From Ricinus communis (Eukaryota; Streptophyta; Magnoliopsida; Malpighiales; Euphorbiaceae): a DNA stretch of 64,000 nt. Below are positions 46,986 to 57,056 of the stretch, one piece after another. The DNA lies in NCBI RefSeq assembly GCF_019578655.1, contig NC_063261.1:23539126-23603125 (forward strand), read 5' to 3'. Position numbers and translations under genes: made by a program. Under the pieces are notes generated by a model. The model searched no databases. It saw nothing but the letters and a program-made list of their open reading frames with translations, and was not told the DNA's origin. Positions within the stretch are counted from its first letter, which is position 1. Each line of letters begins with the position of its first letter.

Positions 46986-48821
46986 TTATTTGTCGGGGGA
47001 TGAGTATGATTGCAAGACTTCTTGTGAAAAAGTATCCGACTTGTGATCCATGTTTTGAACCAAGTGCAGTGCTTGATCCAGTTTGCCATCTATCTTCTTC
47101 AAGTAAGTGTTTTGGACAATAGAATTAGATGTCTGCCAGTTGAGAACTTCTTCAGGGGGTGTCAGCGGTTCTAAGTTTCCAGAAGGTGAAATCCGTGTAG
47201 GAAGGATTTCAGATCTTTTGTTCTCTGTTTTTCCCAAGGGAGGGAAATCCTCTGGTTGTAACATGAAACATTCTTGAACCAAGGGTTGTACCGCTGATAC
47301 AGTTGACAGAGATGAAGTAGGTTCAAAAGTTCGTGGCGTTGTTATACCTGGCCCAACGTTTTGTACCTCCTGTACAAAACTGGACGGGTACCAGGTTTCC
47401 AGCCTATAAACCTTTAGATCTGACTCAATCTCCATTCTGCAAGTTGCAGAAGGGGGTTTGCCATATTCAATGTTGAGCTGTGCCATAATTTCTTTGAACT
47501 CATCATAAGAAACGTCAATGACCGTTTTTCCTTCTCTGGCAAGAAACTCAATTGCCTCGTCGAACATTGGCAGTGGCTTTTTATTCTTTTTCTGGGAACC
47601 ATCTGGATCCCGATCATCTGGCTTAGGATGAATCTCCGAACAAGAAGTATCCAGAGACATCTTTTCCGGATGCTTCTGCTGATGCTGAAAACAGGGTTCA
47701 GCATAATCCATGTCATCATGACATAGGCATTCTGGCTTGCACATTTCTGGGGCTACATCCCAGACAAAGTGTCCTCTGATTTGTGCAGCATAAATCTGGT
47801 TGCCATATGCTTGAAAGGAGTGAATAGGGACCTTCTCCCTAGGTCGTGATACTGGTTGTATCATTGATGCTTGGAAAATTGATGGTGCCGAGGAAGATTC
47901 CTCAGTTCTTGTAAAGATCGTCTTAACAGTCCCATCCTTTTGCTGTATAAAGAGGGGATCTGTGGCTTGAACTGGTTTTGATTGAGATGCCTGGAACTTC
48001 TCATAATTTGTTACCCACTCAATAGGAATTAGTTTCTGTAGATCTTCCTTTTCAAGCTGTCGAGGAGCTTGAACTATTGTAGGGGTTTGACCAGAATCAG
48101 CCATGATGTACAAAGCATCTGATGAGGCTTGGAAGCCTGGGATCTGCAGGTTAAGTGCATGATCCTGCAATCGATAAACGATCTGATGATGAAGAGTCGC
48201 TGAGAGAGCATTTTCAACTTGACTAGCTCCCGTGATTTGGACTTGTACTTTCAAGGCAGTGGATAGATAAGGATCACTTAGAGAGAGGTTAAAGTTTGGG
48301 AAGAAAGTCAAAACAACACTACCAGTGTTGAGTGTTGTGACTATTGTCCCAATCACTGCATGCTCGTACTTGAGGTAACGAGTGTCCAAAAGCGACATCC
48401 GTGCTGTAACAGGCAATCCCATCCTTCCATGATAGGAAAGGACAAGTCTCACAGCTCCGAGATGGAGATGAGAATAGCCTTGCTTCCGCCATTGTTCTAT
48501 GAAAGAAGTGGGGATTTCTAAAGTAACATACTGCTCTTGAGAAGTAGCAGTAAGTGAACACTGAGAAAGTGAGGAGGATTGAACATATTCTTTTATGGTG
48601 AGGGGTTTTTTGTGGATGATTTGGTTAAAGGCTTTTCTGACAAAATTTTGTTTCTTGAATATGTTGTAAGGGTTGATGATAGGTACTAGAGTATCTTCTA
48701 TCTGTACGTTATCAGGAATATGGGAGATCTCAACAAGATGATCTATCTTGTTAGATATAGTTTTCTTACAAGAGGGAGATAATTGAAGGGTAGAAGTATG
48801 AGAGGTAATCTCGGTTGACAT
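46986..48821 (-). pseudogene. Pararetrovirus: movement-protein region (long frame, still open)
   Basis: From ATG 48821, the first start after the primer site, an open frame of about 611 codons runs to 46986. Residues about 90-260 resemble the 30K-superfamily movement proteins of caulimovirids: a conserved segment LHLGAVRLVLSYHGRMGLPV with a following beta-rich stretch, and the Asp of the LSDP-type motif. The rest is a Ser/Pro-rich and acidic region of unknown role. Movement proteins help virus pass through plasmodesmata. It is the best-preserved part of the insertion. The same frame is open upstream to 48917 but that part overlaps the primer site. Confidence 0.75.
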
Positions 48822-48849
48822 GGTGTTTAGGGTTTCTCTTCTTCTATCA

Positions 48850-48866
48850 CCAAGGCTCTGATACCA
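48850..48866 (-). other. Pararetrovirus primer binding site (tRNA-Met)
   Basis: On the minus strand TGGTATCAGAGCCTTGG, the usual initiator-methionine tRNA site of Caulimoviridae, 29 bases upstream of the movement-protein ATG and about 310 bases downstream of the TATA box. Confidence 0.88.
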
Positions 48867-49176
48867 AAATGGGAGCCGAGAGCTGTTCATGGCATAATCC
48901 TCATGCTGTAAACTCAAAGCATGGACAGATCCTCAAGTTAAGACACAAGCGGCCTCTTGCCATGGGGGTCTTTCTACTCTTTTGGATCTTTAAATTAGCT
49001 GAGTTAGCTCTTTTGGATTACACCAGAAACAGATCGTAGCAACTATTAGAACATTGCCATTGGATCAAGAGAAGAGAAATGAGAAAGTTAGAAAGCCATA
49101 CGAGAGTGAGAGAGAGTTTTCTTGGAGAAACTTGTTTAGAGGAAAACTTGCCTGCCTCTTATTCTCAAAGATCTCT

Positions 49177-49185
49177 CCTTATATA
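49177..49185 (-). promoter_or_regulatory. Pararetrovirus pregenomic promoter TATA box
   Basis: The minus strand reads CTCTATATAAGGAGAG, very like the TATATAAGG of caulimovirus 35S-type promoters. Transcription would start about 30 bases further and pass the primer site and the movement-protein frame. Confidence 0.75.
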
Positions 49186-49297
49186 GAGTGGAGAGTCGGT
49201 AGAAAATATACAAAGGTTAGTGGATATCCCACTAAGACTAATAATACAGCACTATCAAACAAAAGTTAGTGCATTTTATTTTAATTCCAATATTCAT

Positions 49298-49303
49298 TTT
49301 ATT
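49298..49303 (-). terminator. Candidate polyadenylation signals of P450 gene A
   Basis: AATAAA on the minus strand at 49303-49298, 60 bases after the stop codon, with a second at 49280-49275. They lie between the P450 stop and the viral insertion. Confidence 0.5.
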
Positions 49304-49362
49304 ACGTTCTGCATTACACCAAAACAAACTAAACATGGCATAATTAAGATTTTGATGTAGCT

Positions 49363-51009
49363 CTATTCTACACGCAAGGGATGGAACGGAATGGGAATTA
49401 AATTAAGATCATATTTTCTGTTAATTGAACCGCTAAAAGCCTCTGTCATGTCAAAAATCTCAGGTGTCGCTCCATCAGGGAATTGCCAGTCAAAATGATA
49501 CAGTAGTTGGGCAAGAAAAAGCTCAAGATTAGTTGTACCCAACATCATGCCAGGACATATCCTCTTTCCTGCACCAAATGGAATGAACTCATAACTAGTG
49601 CCCTTATAATCTATTGAACTATCCAGAAATCTTTCTGGATAGAATTTCTCTGCTTCAGGCCAGATATTAGAATCTCTTCCAATTGCCCACACATTGATCA
49701 GAACCTTGGTTTTTGGATCAATGTTGTATCCATTGATCTTAGACTTGTTCATACACTCTCTTGGAATTAAGGGCAATGCTGGATGCAATCTCAGAGTTTC
49801 TTTAATAACCAGCTTCAAGAATTTCAATTCATGAAATCCTGATTCATCAACAATCCCTTTTTGGCCAAAGACTCGCCTCACTTCTTCTTGTGCTTTTTTC
49901 ATTGCTTTTGGGTTGAACATCAATTCTGACACTGCCCATTCTGCAGTTTTTGAAGTTGTATCACTCCCACCAGCGAACATATCCTGCAATATTTTATTTT
50001 TTTTAAATTAATTCTATCATAAAATCATTTCAATTATTTGTGATAGAAACGAACAGAATTCTTGCACATGATTTGCAAACATAAGGAACTTATAAAAGAA
50101 AGTAAAAGCGCCAACCAGAATTGTTCCTTTGATGCTGTCATTGGTTAAAGGGACTCGAAGGTTTCCATCTTCCTGAAGATCCAAAAGAACATCTAAAAGA
50201 TTGTCAGCTTCATTCTGATCACCATTCTTGGATACGGCCTTACAAGCTCTATGCTCATTTATGATGTCTTCAAGAATCTGATCTGTGTCTTGATGCAACC
50301 TCTCAAGTCGAGACTTGATCCCAGTAATTAAATGAAGCAAAGTAAATGAAGGAAAAACATCAGCAACAGTGAAACCTCCTGATACTTCAAAAATCCTATC
50401 TATAACTGTTAAGAGAACTTCTTGATTTTCACATTGTTTACCTACGGAGGTTCTCGCCATAATAGTATTTGTTAAAGCAAACAGCTTGCGAGTAAGGTTG
50501 ACAGGCTTCCCTGCTTTCGAATAAAGAAAACGAATAAAATTTGATACCTCTGCTTCCCTTAACGATTTGAAAGACTGAACACGTTTTGCACTAAGCAGCT
50601 CCAATATGCAAATTTTTCTCAGTTGTCTCCATTGTTCTCCATAAGAACCAAAAACAACATCGTTACCATTATAAAGCACCATTTTCGCTGAGAGGCCAAG
50701 GGGTCTATCAGCGAAACTGACATCCTGGGTTCTTAGTACTTCTTTTGCTGCTTCCGCGGAAGAAATTACCACAGCAGAAACTTCGCCAAGTTTAATACTC
50801 ATCACAGGCCCATAAATTTTGGCCAAGTCTCTTAGGCGATGATGGGGTAGTGGGCTAATTAGCTGGTGAATGTTACCTAGGATAGGTAGCTTCCATGGTC
50901 CTGGAGGAGGGCTGATATTCTTGTTGTATTTCTTCCTTATTTTCAAGACCATGAAGATAAAAAGGAAGAAGCTTAGAAGGACTGGAAATGAGAGAATTTG
51001 CTGCTCCAT
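49363..51009 (-). CDS. Cytochrome P450, CYP71 clan, CYP726A-like (gene A)
   Basis: Two exons, 51009-50116 and 49983-49363, joined in frame at GT..AG borders, give 504 residues, the normal length for a microsomal plant P450. In order: N-terminal membrane anchor (residues about 5-24), proline hinge PPPGPWKLP (34-42), helix C WRQLR (127-131), helix I oxygen-binding AGGSDTTS (302-309), ExxR in KETLRLHP (E360, R363), PERF (414-417) and the heme loop FGAGKRICPG with ligand Cys441. All key residues are present. It should be an NADPH-P450-reductase-dependent monooxygenase on the ER. The close fit to CYP726A enzymes suggests oxidation of casbene-type diterpenes, but substrate is inference. The in-frame ATG at 51066 would add 19 residues before the anchor; 51009, which starts MEQQILSF exactly as in gene B, is preferred. 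Confidence 0.93.
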
Positions 51010-51074
51010 ATTAAGCAATGGTTTTGGTAAAGGCTGGTAGTGTAGTGGGAGTAAACTGGTAATCACATGCGCAC

Positions 51075-51083
51075 ATTTTATAG
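51075..51083 (-). promoter_or_regulatory. TATA box of P450 gene A
   Basis: CTATAAAAT on the minus strand, about 70 bases upstream of the ATG, preceded by a GCGCATG word (complement of CATGCGC at 51066-51072) that also occurs near the TATA box of gene B. Confidence 0.55.
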
Positions 51084-52626
51084 TGGTTTTAGTAGGCTGT
51101 CAGATTTGCTTGTGAGGTTTTTGGCTGTCAAATTTGTTTCTTCATTTTCACAATTACGTGATTTCATTTATTTCTAACATTGATTATAAATATTGCAGAT
51201 CATGTAATCTAGCAGGAAAAGTATTAAACTCTGGAAAATTCCATCAGCTGCACATATTTGACTAATACAATAATTAACAACGGTAAATCATGGGCAACGA
51301 TGATTTTCAATATTAATCTTTCCAACTTTCAAGGTATATGATGTTTCTATAATAATTTTATGAATTAGCACACTCATTGTTTTTTTTTTTTTTTTTTTGA
51401 GAGCTTTGAATAGTTAACCTTGTGGGTCCTTAATTGATAATTTAGTAAGTGCTTTCTTTATCCCAAAAAAGGTACTATACATTACACGTTAGTTATTAAA
51501 AAATGTATTTCTTTTAAGTAAATATCATTAATTTTTATCACTATTTTAAATACCTCAATTAAACATTTTATAAAAATTATAATTTTAAAGTATAAAATAT
51601 AAAAATTAATTATATATATTGGTATATATGCTTATTAATCATGGCTACATTTAATAATTACTCAGTAAACTAATAATTTTTTAAAAATAGACTATCATAA
51701 AAGAAAATACTATTTTTTAGAAAGCAGTATTATTTATTAATTAACATAAAGATTATCCCATTCAACTACAAACTATAGTAAAAATTGGCAGCTTCCTACT
51801 CCACCATTTAGAGCACATCCATCAGGGTAAAACGACATTTTACGCACAAATCTCTGATTGAAGCTTATTATCCTTTCTTTTAATCTCTCTCAGTTTCTTA
51901 TTGTTTATGGTTTTCTTGTAAAAAAGAACAAGGGAATAAGTTGATAAAACCTTAAAGTAACAGATGTGGTTCAGGTGACATAAAGACTATGTAAAATAAG
52001 ACCTTAATCTTAATCTGAGCGAAAATAAATGTATATGTTTTAAGGGTAATAAAAAAATAAAATGATTAATAGCCAATTTGGCCTACTATTATATCAATAC
52101 ATATTATAGAACTTTGACATACTATTAGTATTGGAGCCTAAATGATCTTGAGACTTGGGTAAAACTACCCCCAATTGCTTGAATGGGGAGCCTTGTAAGC
52201 TACGGCTCCATTTTAAAGTCCACATGAATTTGAGTAGTATACAAGTGAAAATTTTACATCTAAATTATATTACTCCCTCCCTCCCAATAAAACCTGGACT
52301 TATGGTTGTTATAAATTTAATGATCATTGGCTTGCGGAGGTGCATTAAGAGATTTTTATTCTAACAATTTTAATGGGTTATACATATCAATTATTACATC
52401 TCAACATTTGAATAGGAATCATGCAATGCTTATGCCTTTCATTTAATTGTTTTGGAGGCAAGAACTTGGTTTGTAAAGTAGCATAATACAATGAGCTGTT
52501 GAAAAGCAAAATTGAAATGGGTACTCATTGTTAAAGGAAGTTTTTCACAAACCAAAATCGTTCTTTATATTTCATTCTAAATATCAAAAGAAACAAAACC
52601 AAGAAATAGTGAAATAGAAAATTCAA
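51084..52626. other. Intergenic region between P450 genes
   Basis: Promoter-side DNA of gene A. Around 51227-51270 it contains CATCAGCTGCACATATTTGACT, related to the repeated motif upstream of gene B (54.67 and 54.79 kb). A (T)18 tract lies at about 51380. No coding feature was found. Confidence 0.5.
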
Positions 52627-52632
52627 TTTATT
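52627..52632 (-). terminator. Candidate polyadenylation signal of P450 gene B
   Basis: AATAAA on the minus strand, about 50 bases after the stop of gene B. Confidence 0.45.
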
Positions 52633-52683
52633 ACACTCATGACAATAAAAGAGAGGAACAAAGAAATAACATTTTCACTTTGC

Positions 52684-54437
52684 TTATTCTATAGGCAAAG
52701 GAAGGACAGGAATGGGAATCAAGATAAGGTCATGTTTTCTTCTCAATGAAGAACTATAATATTCGCTCATGTCAAAATTCTCCGGAGTAACTCTATCAGG
52801 AAGTTTCCAGTCAAAATGATAGAGTAGCTGTGCAAGAAAAAGCTCAAGAATTAGTAGGCCTAATGACATGCCAGGACATACCCTCTTTCCTGCACCAAAT
52901 GGGATCATTTCAGAAGAAGTATCTTTGTAGTCAATCGAACTTTCAAGAAATCTTTCAGGATTGAACTTTTCTGCGTCGGACCAGATATCAGGATCCCTTC
53001 CAATAGCCCACACGTTGATGAGCACCTTAGTTTTAGGATAAATGTCGTATCCATTCACCTTAGTTACTTCCCTACACTCTCTAGGAACTAATGGGAAAAC
53101 AGGATGCAACCTCAGAGTCTCCTTAACAACTGACTTGAGAAATTTTAATTCATGCAGCCCTGTTTCATCAACAAATCCCTTTTCACCAAAGACTTGCCTC
53201 ACTTCTTCTTGTGCTTTTTTCATCAGTTCAGGGTTATGCATCAACTCTGACATTACCCATTCTACAGTTTTTGCCGATGTGTCACTCCCTCCTATAAATA
53301 TAGTCTGCAAGAGAATTTACATCAGTTCCATAAATAAAGGGACATAATTTACAATGCCATTGAGTTTGTATCAACTATTTAAGTGCCCCATACGATAGTG
53401 CAGAGTAGGTGTCAGTGTTTCAAATTTGACATATTATTCCTCATTAAAAGTTTCTCCCAAGTTCCGAAGAAATAAATGACATGATTAGATGAAAAAGAAC
53501 CAAGAAAAGAAAATTATTAGTATCAAAAGAATAATCAGCTTGATTAGATACTAACCAGAATAATTGCTTTGATGATGTTGTTGGTTAAAGGAACTTGAAG
53601 ATTTCCATTTTTCTGAAGATCCAAAAGAACATGCAAGAGATTCCGGTCTCCATTCTCGGTAGCATCCATAGTAGCTTTGTGTTCACTTACAATGTCTTCA
53701 AGTATCTTGTCTGTTTGTTGATGCAATCTCTCAAGTCTAGACTTGACTCCGGTGATTACATGAAGCAAAGTAAAGGAAGGAAACGCATCGGCAGGGCTGA
53801 AAACTGTTGCTTCCTCAAAAATGTTATCAATACATCTTAAGAGATCTTCTTGATTCTTGCATTTCTTACCAATTGAGGTTCTTGCCATGATAGAATTAGT
53901 TAATGCAAACAGCTTGTCAGTAAGGTTGACAGGCGTCCCCGCTTTCGAATTAAGGAAACTGATAAAGTTAGATACCTCTTCTTCCCTTACTGATTTGAAT
54001 GACTGAATGCGTTTCGCACTTAACAGCTCCAATATGCAAATTTTCCTTGACTGCCTGAGTTGCTCGCCATAGGAACCAAAGACAATGCCATCACGATTGT
54101 AAAGCACCATTTTGGCTGCAAGAGCTATTGGTCTTTCTGCAAATATGACATCCTGAGTTTTCAGTACTTCTTGAGCTGCTTCTGCTGATGAGATTACGAT
54201 AGAAGAAATTTCTCCAAGCTTAATGCTCATTACAGGACCATAAGTTTTGGCCAAATCTCGTAGGCGACGATGAGGTAGTGCGGTAGCTAGCTGGTGAATA
54301 TTACCAAGAAAGGGTAGCTTCCATGGTCCTGGAGGAGGGGTAAAATCTTTACTGTAATTTTTCAAAATATTAATGACCATTAAGAGAAAAAGAATGAGAC
54401 ATGAAAGGACAGAAAATGAGAGGATCTGCTGCTCCAT
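52684..54437 (-). CDS. Cytochrome P450, CYP71 clan, CYP726A-like (gene B)
   Basis: Two exons, 54437-53556 and 53304-52684, join in frame to 500 residues. It is a close tandem paralogue of gene A, with the intron at the same place (after residue 294, before the helix I motif IGGSDTS). It has the membrane anchor (5-24), PPPGPWKLP (34-42), KETLRLHP (E356, R359), PERF and the heme loop FGAGKRVCPG with Cys437. The odd point is helix C: where gene A and most P450s have WRxxR, gene B has LRQSR, so the conserved tryptophan that contacts a heme propionate is leucine (residue 127). The frame is otherwise intact, so this may be a tuned enzyme rather than a pseudogene. Likely an ER monooxygenase of casbane-type diterpene metabolism by family resemblance. 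Confidence 0.92.
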
Positions 54438-54525
54438 GGTAAAGGACTAAGGATTGCTAAGGGATGCTATGTTGGTAAAGATTAATGGTTCTGTTGGGAT
54501 GGAATTACCCTGATGAACATATGCA

Positions 54526-54536
54526 TATTTATAAAG
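54526..54536 (-). promoter_or_regulatory. TATA box of P450 gene B
   Basis: CTTTATAAATA on the minus strand, about 90 bases upstream of the ATG. ATGCGCATGC lies just upstream of it. Confidence 0.55.
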
Positions 54537-54631
54537 GTTTGCAATGCGCATGCATACAGTTTCTGATAACTCAGGTTCGCCTCTACAATTTTTAAACATT
54601 ATGCTGTGCTGATTCATGGGCAGCTGAAGCA

Positions 54632-54822
54632 CAAGAAACTTATAGAATCTTAGATTAGATTCAGGAGTTGCACAATTTGACTGGTCAAATAATAAATTCT
54701 GAAGTATTTGCTGTTATTTTATGAAGTAGTGCAATTAATAGTAGAAATATAATAATGCATAAGAAACTTAGAACCTTAGATTCAGCAGCTGCATAACTTG
54801 ACTGGTGAAATAATAGTGTTAT
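54632..54822. repeat. Duplicated promoter segment with W-box palindrome, upstream of gene B
   Basis: A block containing AAGAAACTTA, CTTAGATT, CAG-AG-TGCA and TTGACTGG occurs at 54632-54690 and again at 54762-54822. In the first copy ATTTGACTGGTCAAAT (54675-54690) is a near-perfect palindrome made of two opposed W-boxes (TTGACY), the target of WRKY factors. The second copy has the TTGAC of one box only. A single related TTTGACT lies upstream of gene A. Such boxes fit defence-induced expression, but this is inference. Confidence 0.6.
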
Positions 54823-55394
54823 TTACTAATGAGTAGCTAGGGTTTTTCTGTTTTGGGTGTCTGCAGATGTTCTTATCACAATTGCTTCGCTTCTACTTCA
54901 GTAGATATTTATAAATATTTTTATTTATCTTAATACTTAATTTCCCAAATATATGTTTTGTGCATAAATAATTCTATCTTCAATTCCGTTAGCATATTTC
55001 TCTTTTTTTTTTTTTACACGTATATTTTTATGATTAAAATATATAAATAATTTATTTCATTTCAAAAAAAATACAAGAGAGAGTAAAAAGGAAATGATTA
55101 AGTTGAAAGAGGTTTTTTGGTGTTATAGAATATATTGACTTACTAATATATAAGTCATTTTGAAAATTCTACTTATTTTATTAGAATTTAATTTAGTTAT
55201 AACTAATTTTATATAAATTTGATTATGTAGAACTTTCATTTCATTCAGATCACATGAGCTTTAGATTTACAAATAAATTTTATAAATTTAATAGATTTCA
55301 ACTAAACATAATATTATTTTCATCATTAATCTTATTTCTGATCTTTAAATTCCTATTTATTTTATTTTCATCTTTCTTAATTTAGGAAAATCAA

Positions 55395-55686
55395 TCACTA
55401 AAAGCCGAGCGGCAAATTAACGATGGACACATATCCCTTGCTAAATTGAACATTATAAAAGCTTTAACGATGGATCTTTTTATCCGTCGCTAATCAGCTA
55501 TGGAACTATTATTTGCCCTTCAATTTGGTGCTTATCAAGCAACAAACTTTAGTGACAGAATGATTGTTCATCGCTAATTAGCAACGGATAATTCATTGCT
55601 AATTTGCTTTTAAAATTGGCATAAAAAATTAGTGTGATAATAAAATAATAATTAAATTTATCTGTCACAAATTGTATATCACTATT
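55395..55686. mobile_element. Possible CACTA-type transposon remnant
   Basis: Sequence just before the Athila LTR holds several direct and inverted versions of a GACGGATA/TTAGCGAC-like word (GATGGATC, ATCCGTCGCTAATCAG, CATCGCTAATTAGCAACGGA). Clusters of short sub-terminal repeats of this type are seen near CACTA element ends. A clear CACTA terminus was not found, and the gypsy insertion probably cut it. Confidence 0.35.
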
Positions 55687-57042
55687 TGACAAGGTTGCCG
55701 CATGCCTATCAAAAATAACCTAACTAGACCTCCTAACTATGTAGTCGGGCAAGCAAATGTCGAATCCCTAGAGACTAAAGTAGTAAAAACTAGCTAATTT
55801 TGACTTTAATTAATGCTAAGTAAGTAACCAAATCAACGATTGAGGATGAATCAATCTATAATGCAAATAATAATCATGAGAATAAATTCAAGGATAAAAA
55901 GCACCTAGAGTTAAGTATCCCCACTAGCATAATTAACGCAAAGATAAGTTCCTACCCCAAACTAATTAAATAAAAGTTCACAAGGAAAGGTAACCCTATA
56001 AAATACCATAGATCTCTCCCGAGTATCAATGGCTTCTCTAATATGCAATCAAAACCTACTCCCGTGGAATCATACAAATTAAAGACATTAAACTCAATAT
56101 CCTGACTTCCTAACAATCCATTCTACCTACTCCCGTGGAGAATTTCATGTCCTTAATTGAAATATTCAAATCCGTCAAAACCCAACTCTCGATGTGATAA
56201 AGACAATGGAATCATAACAATACTAATTATCCTTAATCTAGTATTGGAATATGCAAAATCAATTAAGCAAGAGCAATTAAATAATTAATTTGGGGAATTA
56301 AAGGAACAAATCATACATCAATCATGGCTAGGGTTCACTTAACCCTAGATTAGAAAACTACTCACTCATGATAATTAAATAAATAAAATAGATTATAAAA
56401 GAAAATATAACTAATAACAACTTAAAAAGGAAAAGGAGAATACTTGGATTGATAAATGAATGATGAGGTCTTTGATAAATCTTCAAAGCATAAAGAAAAG
56501 TAACATAATAGAGAAGGAAAACAAACTAAGAAGAAAAGAAGGAGGGAGCTCTTCTGTTTCAAGTTCTTTACAATCTATTTATATCATAGGATATTCAGGA
56601 GTTTGGCTAGGTTTTCAACCTAAAAATTCGATTAGACAAGTGTCCAAAACTCAGTTTTGTAGATCCAGCCATGGGCAGGCTGCGGCATGGCATTGTAGGC
56701 CGCGGGCAAGAGGCGAAGTGGACTGTTTCTTTACTTTATCATTGGCCTTGAAAGCCAAGTCGTGGAGTGGCTGCGGGATAGCTTCTCTTGCTCATTTCAC
56801 GATATAATAAAATCCTCCTAGGCATGAGTATCTCTTTGATATCGTGCTTGACCATAAACGACTCTACAAACATCCTCGCCAACGCCTAGCAACTCGAGCC
56901 AATTCCTACAAAAAAAAACGAACTCGATGAGAGAAATATCGAAAATAACGAATAATAGCTCTAAAAGATTAGAAATACGAAGATAGCATGAAGAATAACG
57001 TATATATATAGCATATAAAATGCATATATTATTGCGCTATCA
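55687..57042 (-). repeat. Athila LTR, 1356 bp (3-prime in element sense)
   Basis: Starts TGACAAGGTTGCCGCATGCC and ends GCGCTATCA. It matches 62988-64000 closely (a few percent difference at the start). A small open frame at 56460-56807 inside it has no known domain. Confidence 0.88.
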
Positions 57043-57056
57043 AATTCCCCCACACT
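57043..57056 (-). other. Athila polypurine tract
   Basis: Minus strand AGTGTGGGGGAATT next to the LTR, the characteristic Athila PPT. Confidence 0.8.

Larger units (their letters stand above)
42590..49265 (-). mobile_element. Endogenous pararetrovirus, Caulimoviridae-like, near unit length, decayed
   Basis: About 6.7 kb on the minus strand. The order is TATA box, leader, tRNA-Met primer site, movement-protein region, coiled coil, capsid region with zinc-knuckle remnant, aspartic protease, reverse transcriptase with YIDD, RNase H, and an extra C-terminal domain. There are no LTRs, no integrase, and no aphid-transmission or transactivator-like gene that I can see. A movement protein plus absence of integrase separates it from LTR retrotransposons. 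It is a fossil: the coding region is cut into at least six frames by frameshifts and stops. The genus is uncertain; a petuvirus- or florendovirus-like genome with one or two long frames fits the order. It lies about 100 bp downstream of the P450 gene ending at 49363 and points the same way. Both outer edges are uncertain by tens of bases. Confidence 0.85.

Noticed and set aside
48870..49265. Possible LTR at the 5-prime end of the pararetrovirus
   Set aside because: I compared it with the other end (42590-42800), which is still coding, and saw no direct repeat. The TATA box and primer site fit a caulimovirid leader better.
56460..56807. 115-codon frame in the Athila LTR
   Set aside because: No known domain, lies inside an LTR and is not kept intact in the second LTR as far as visible.
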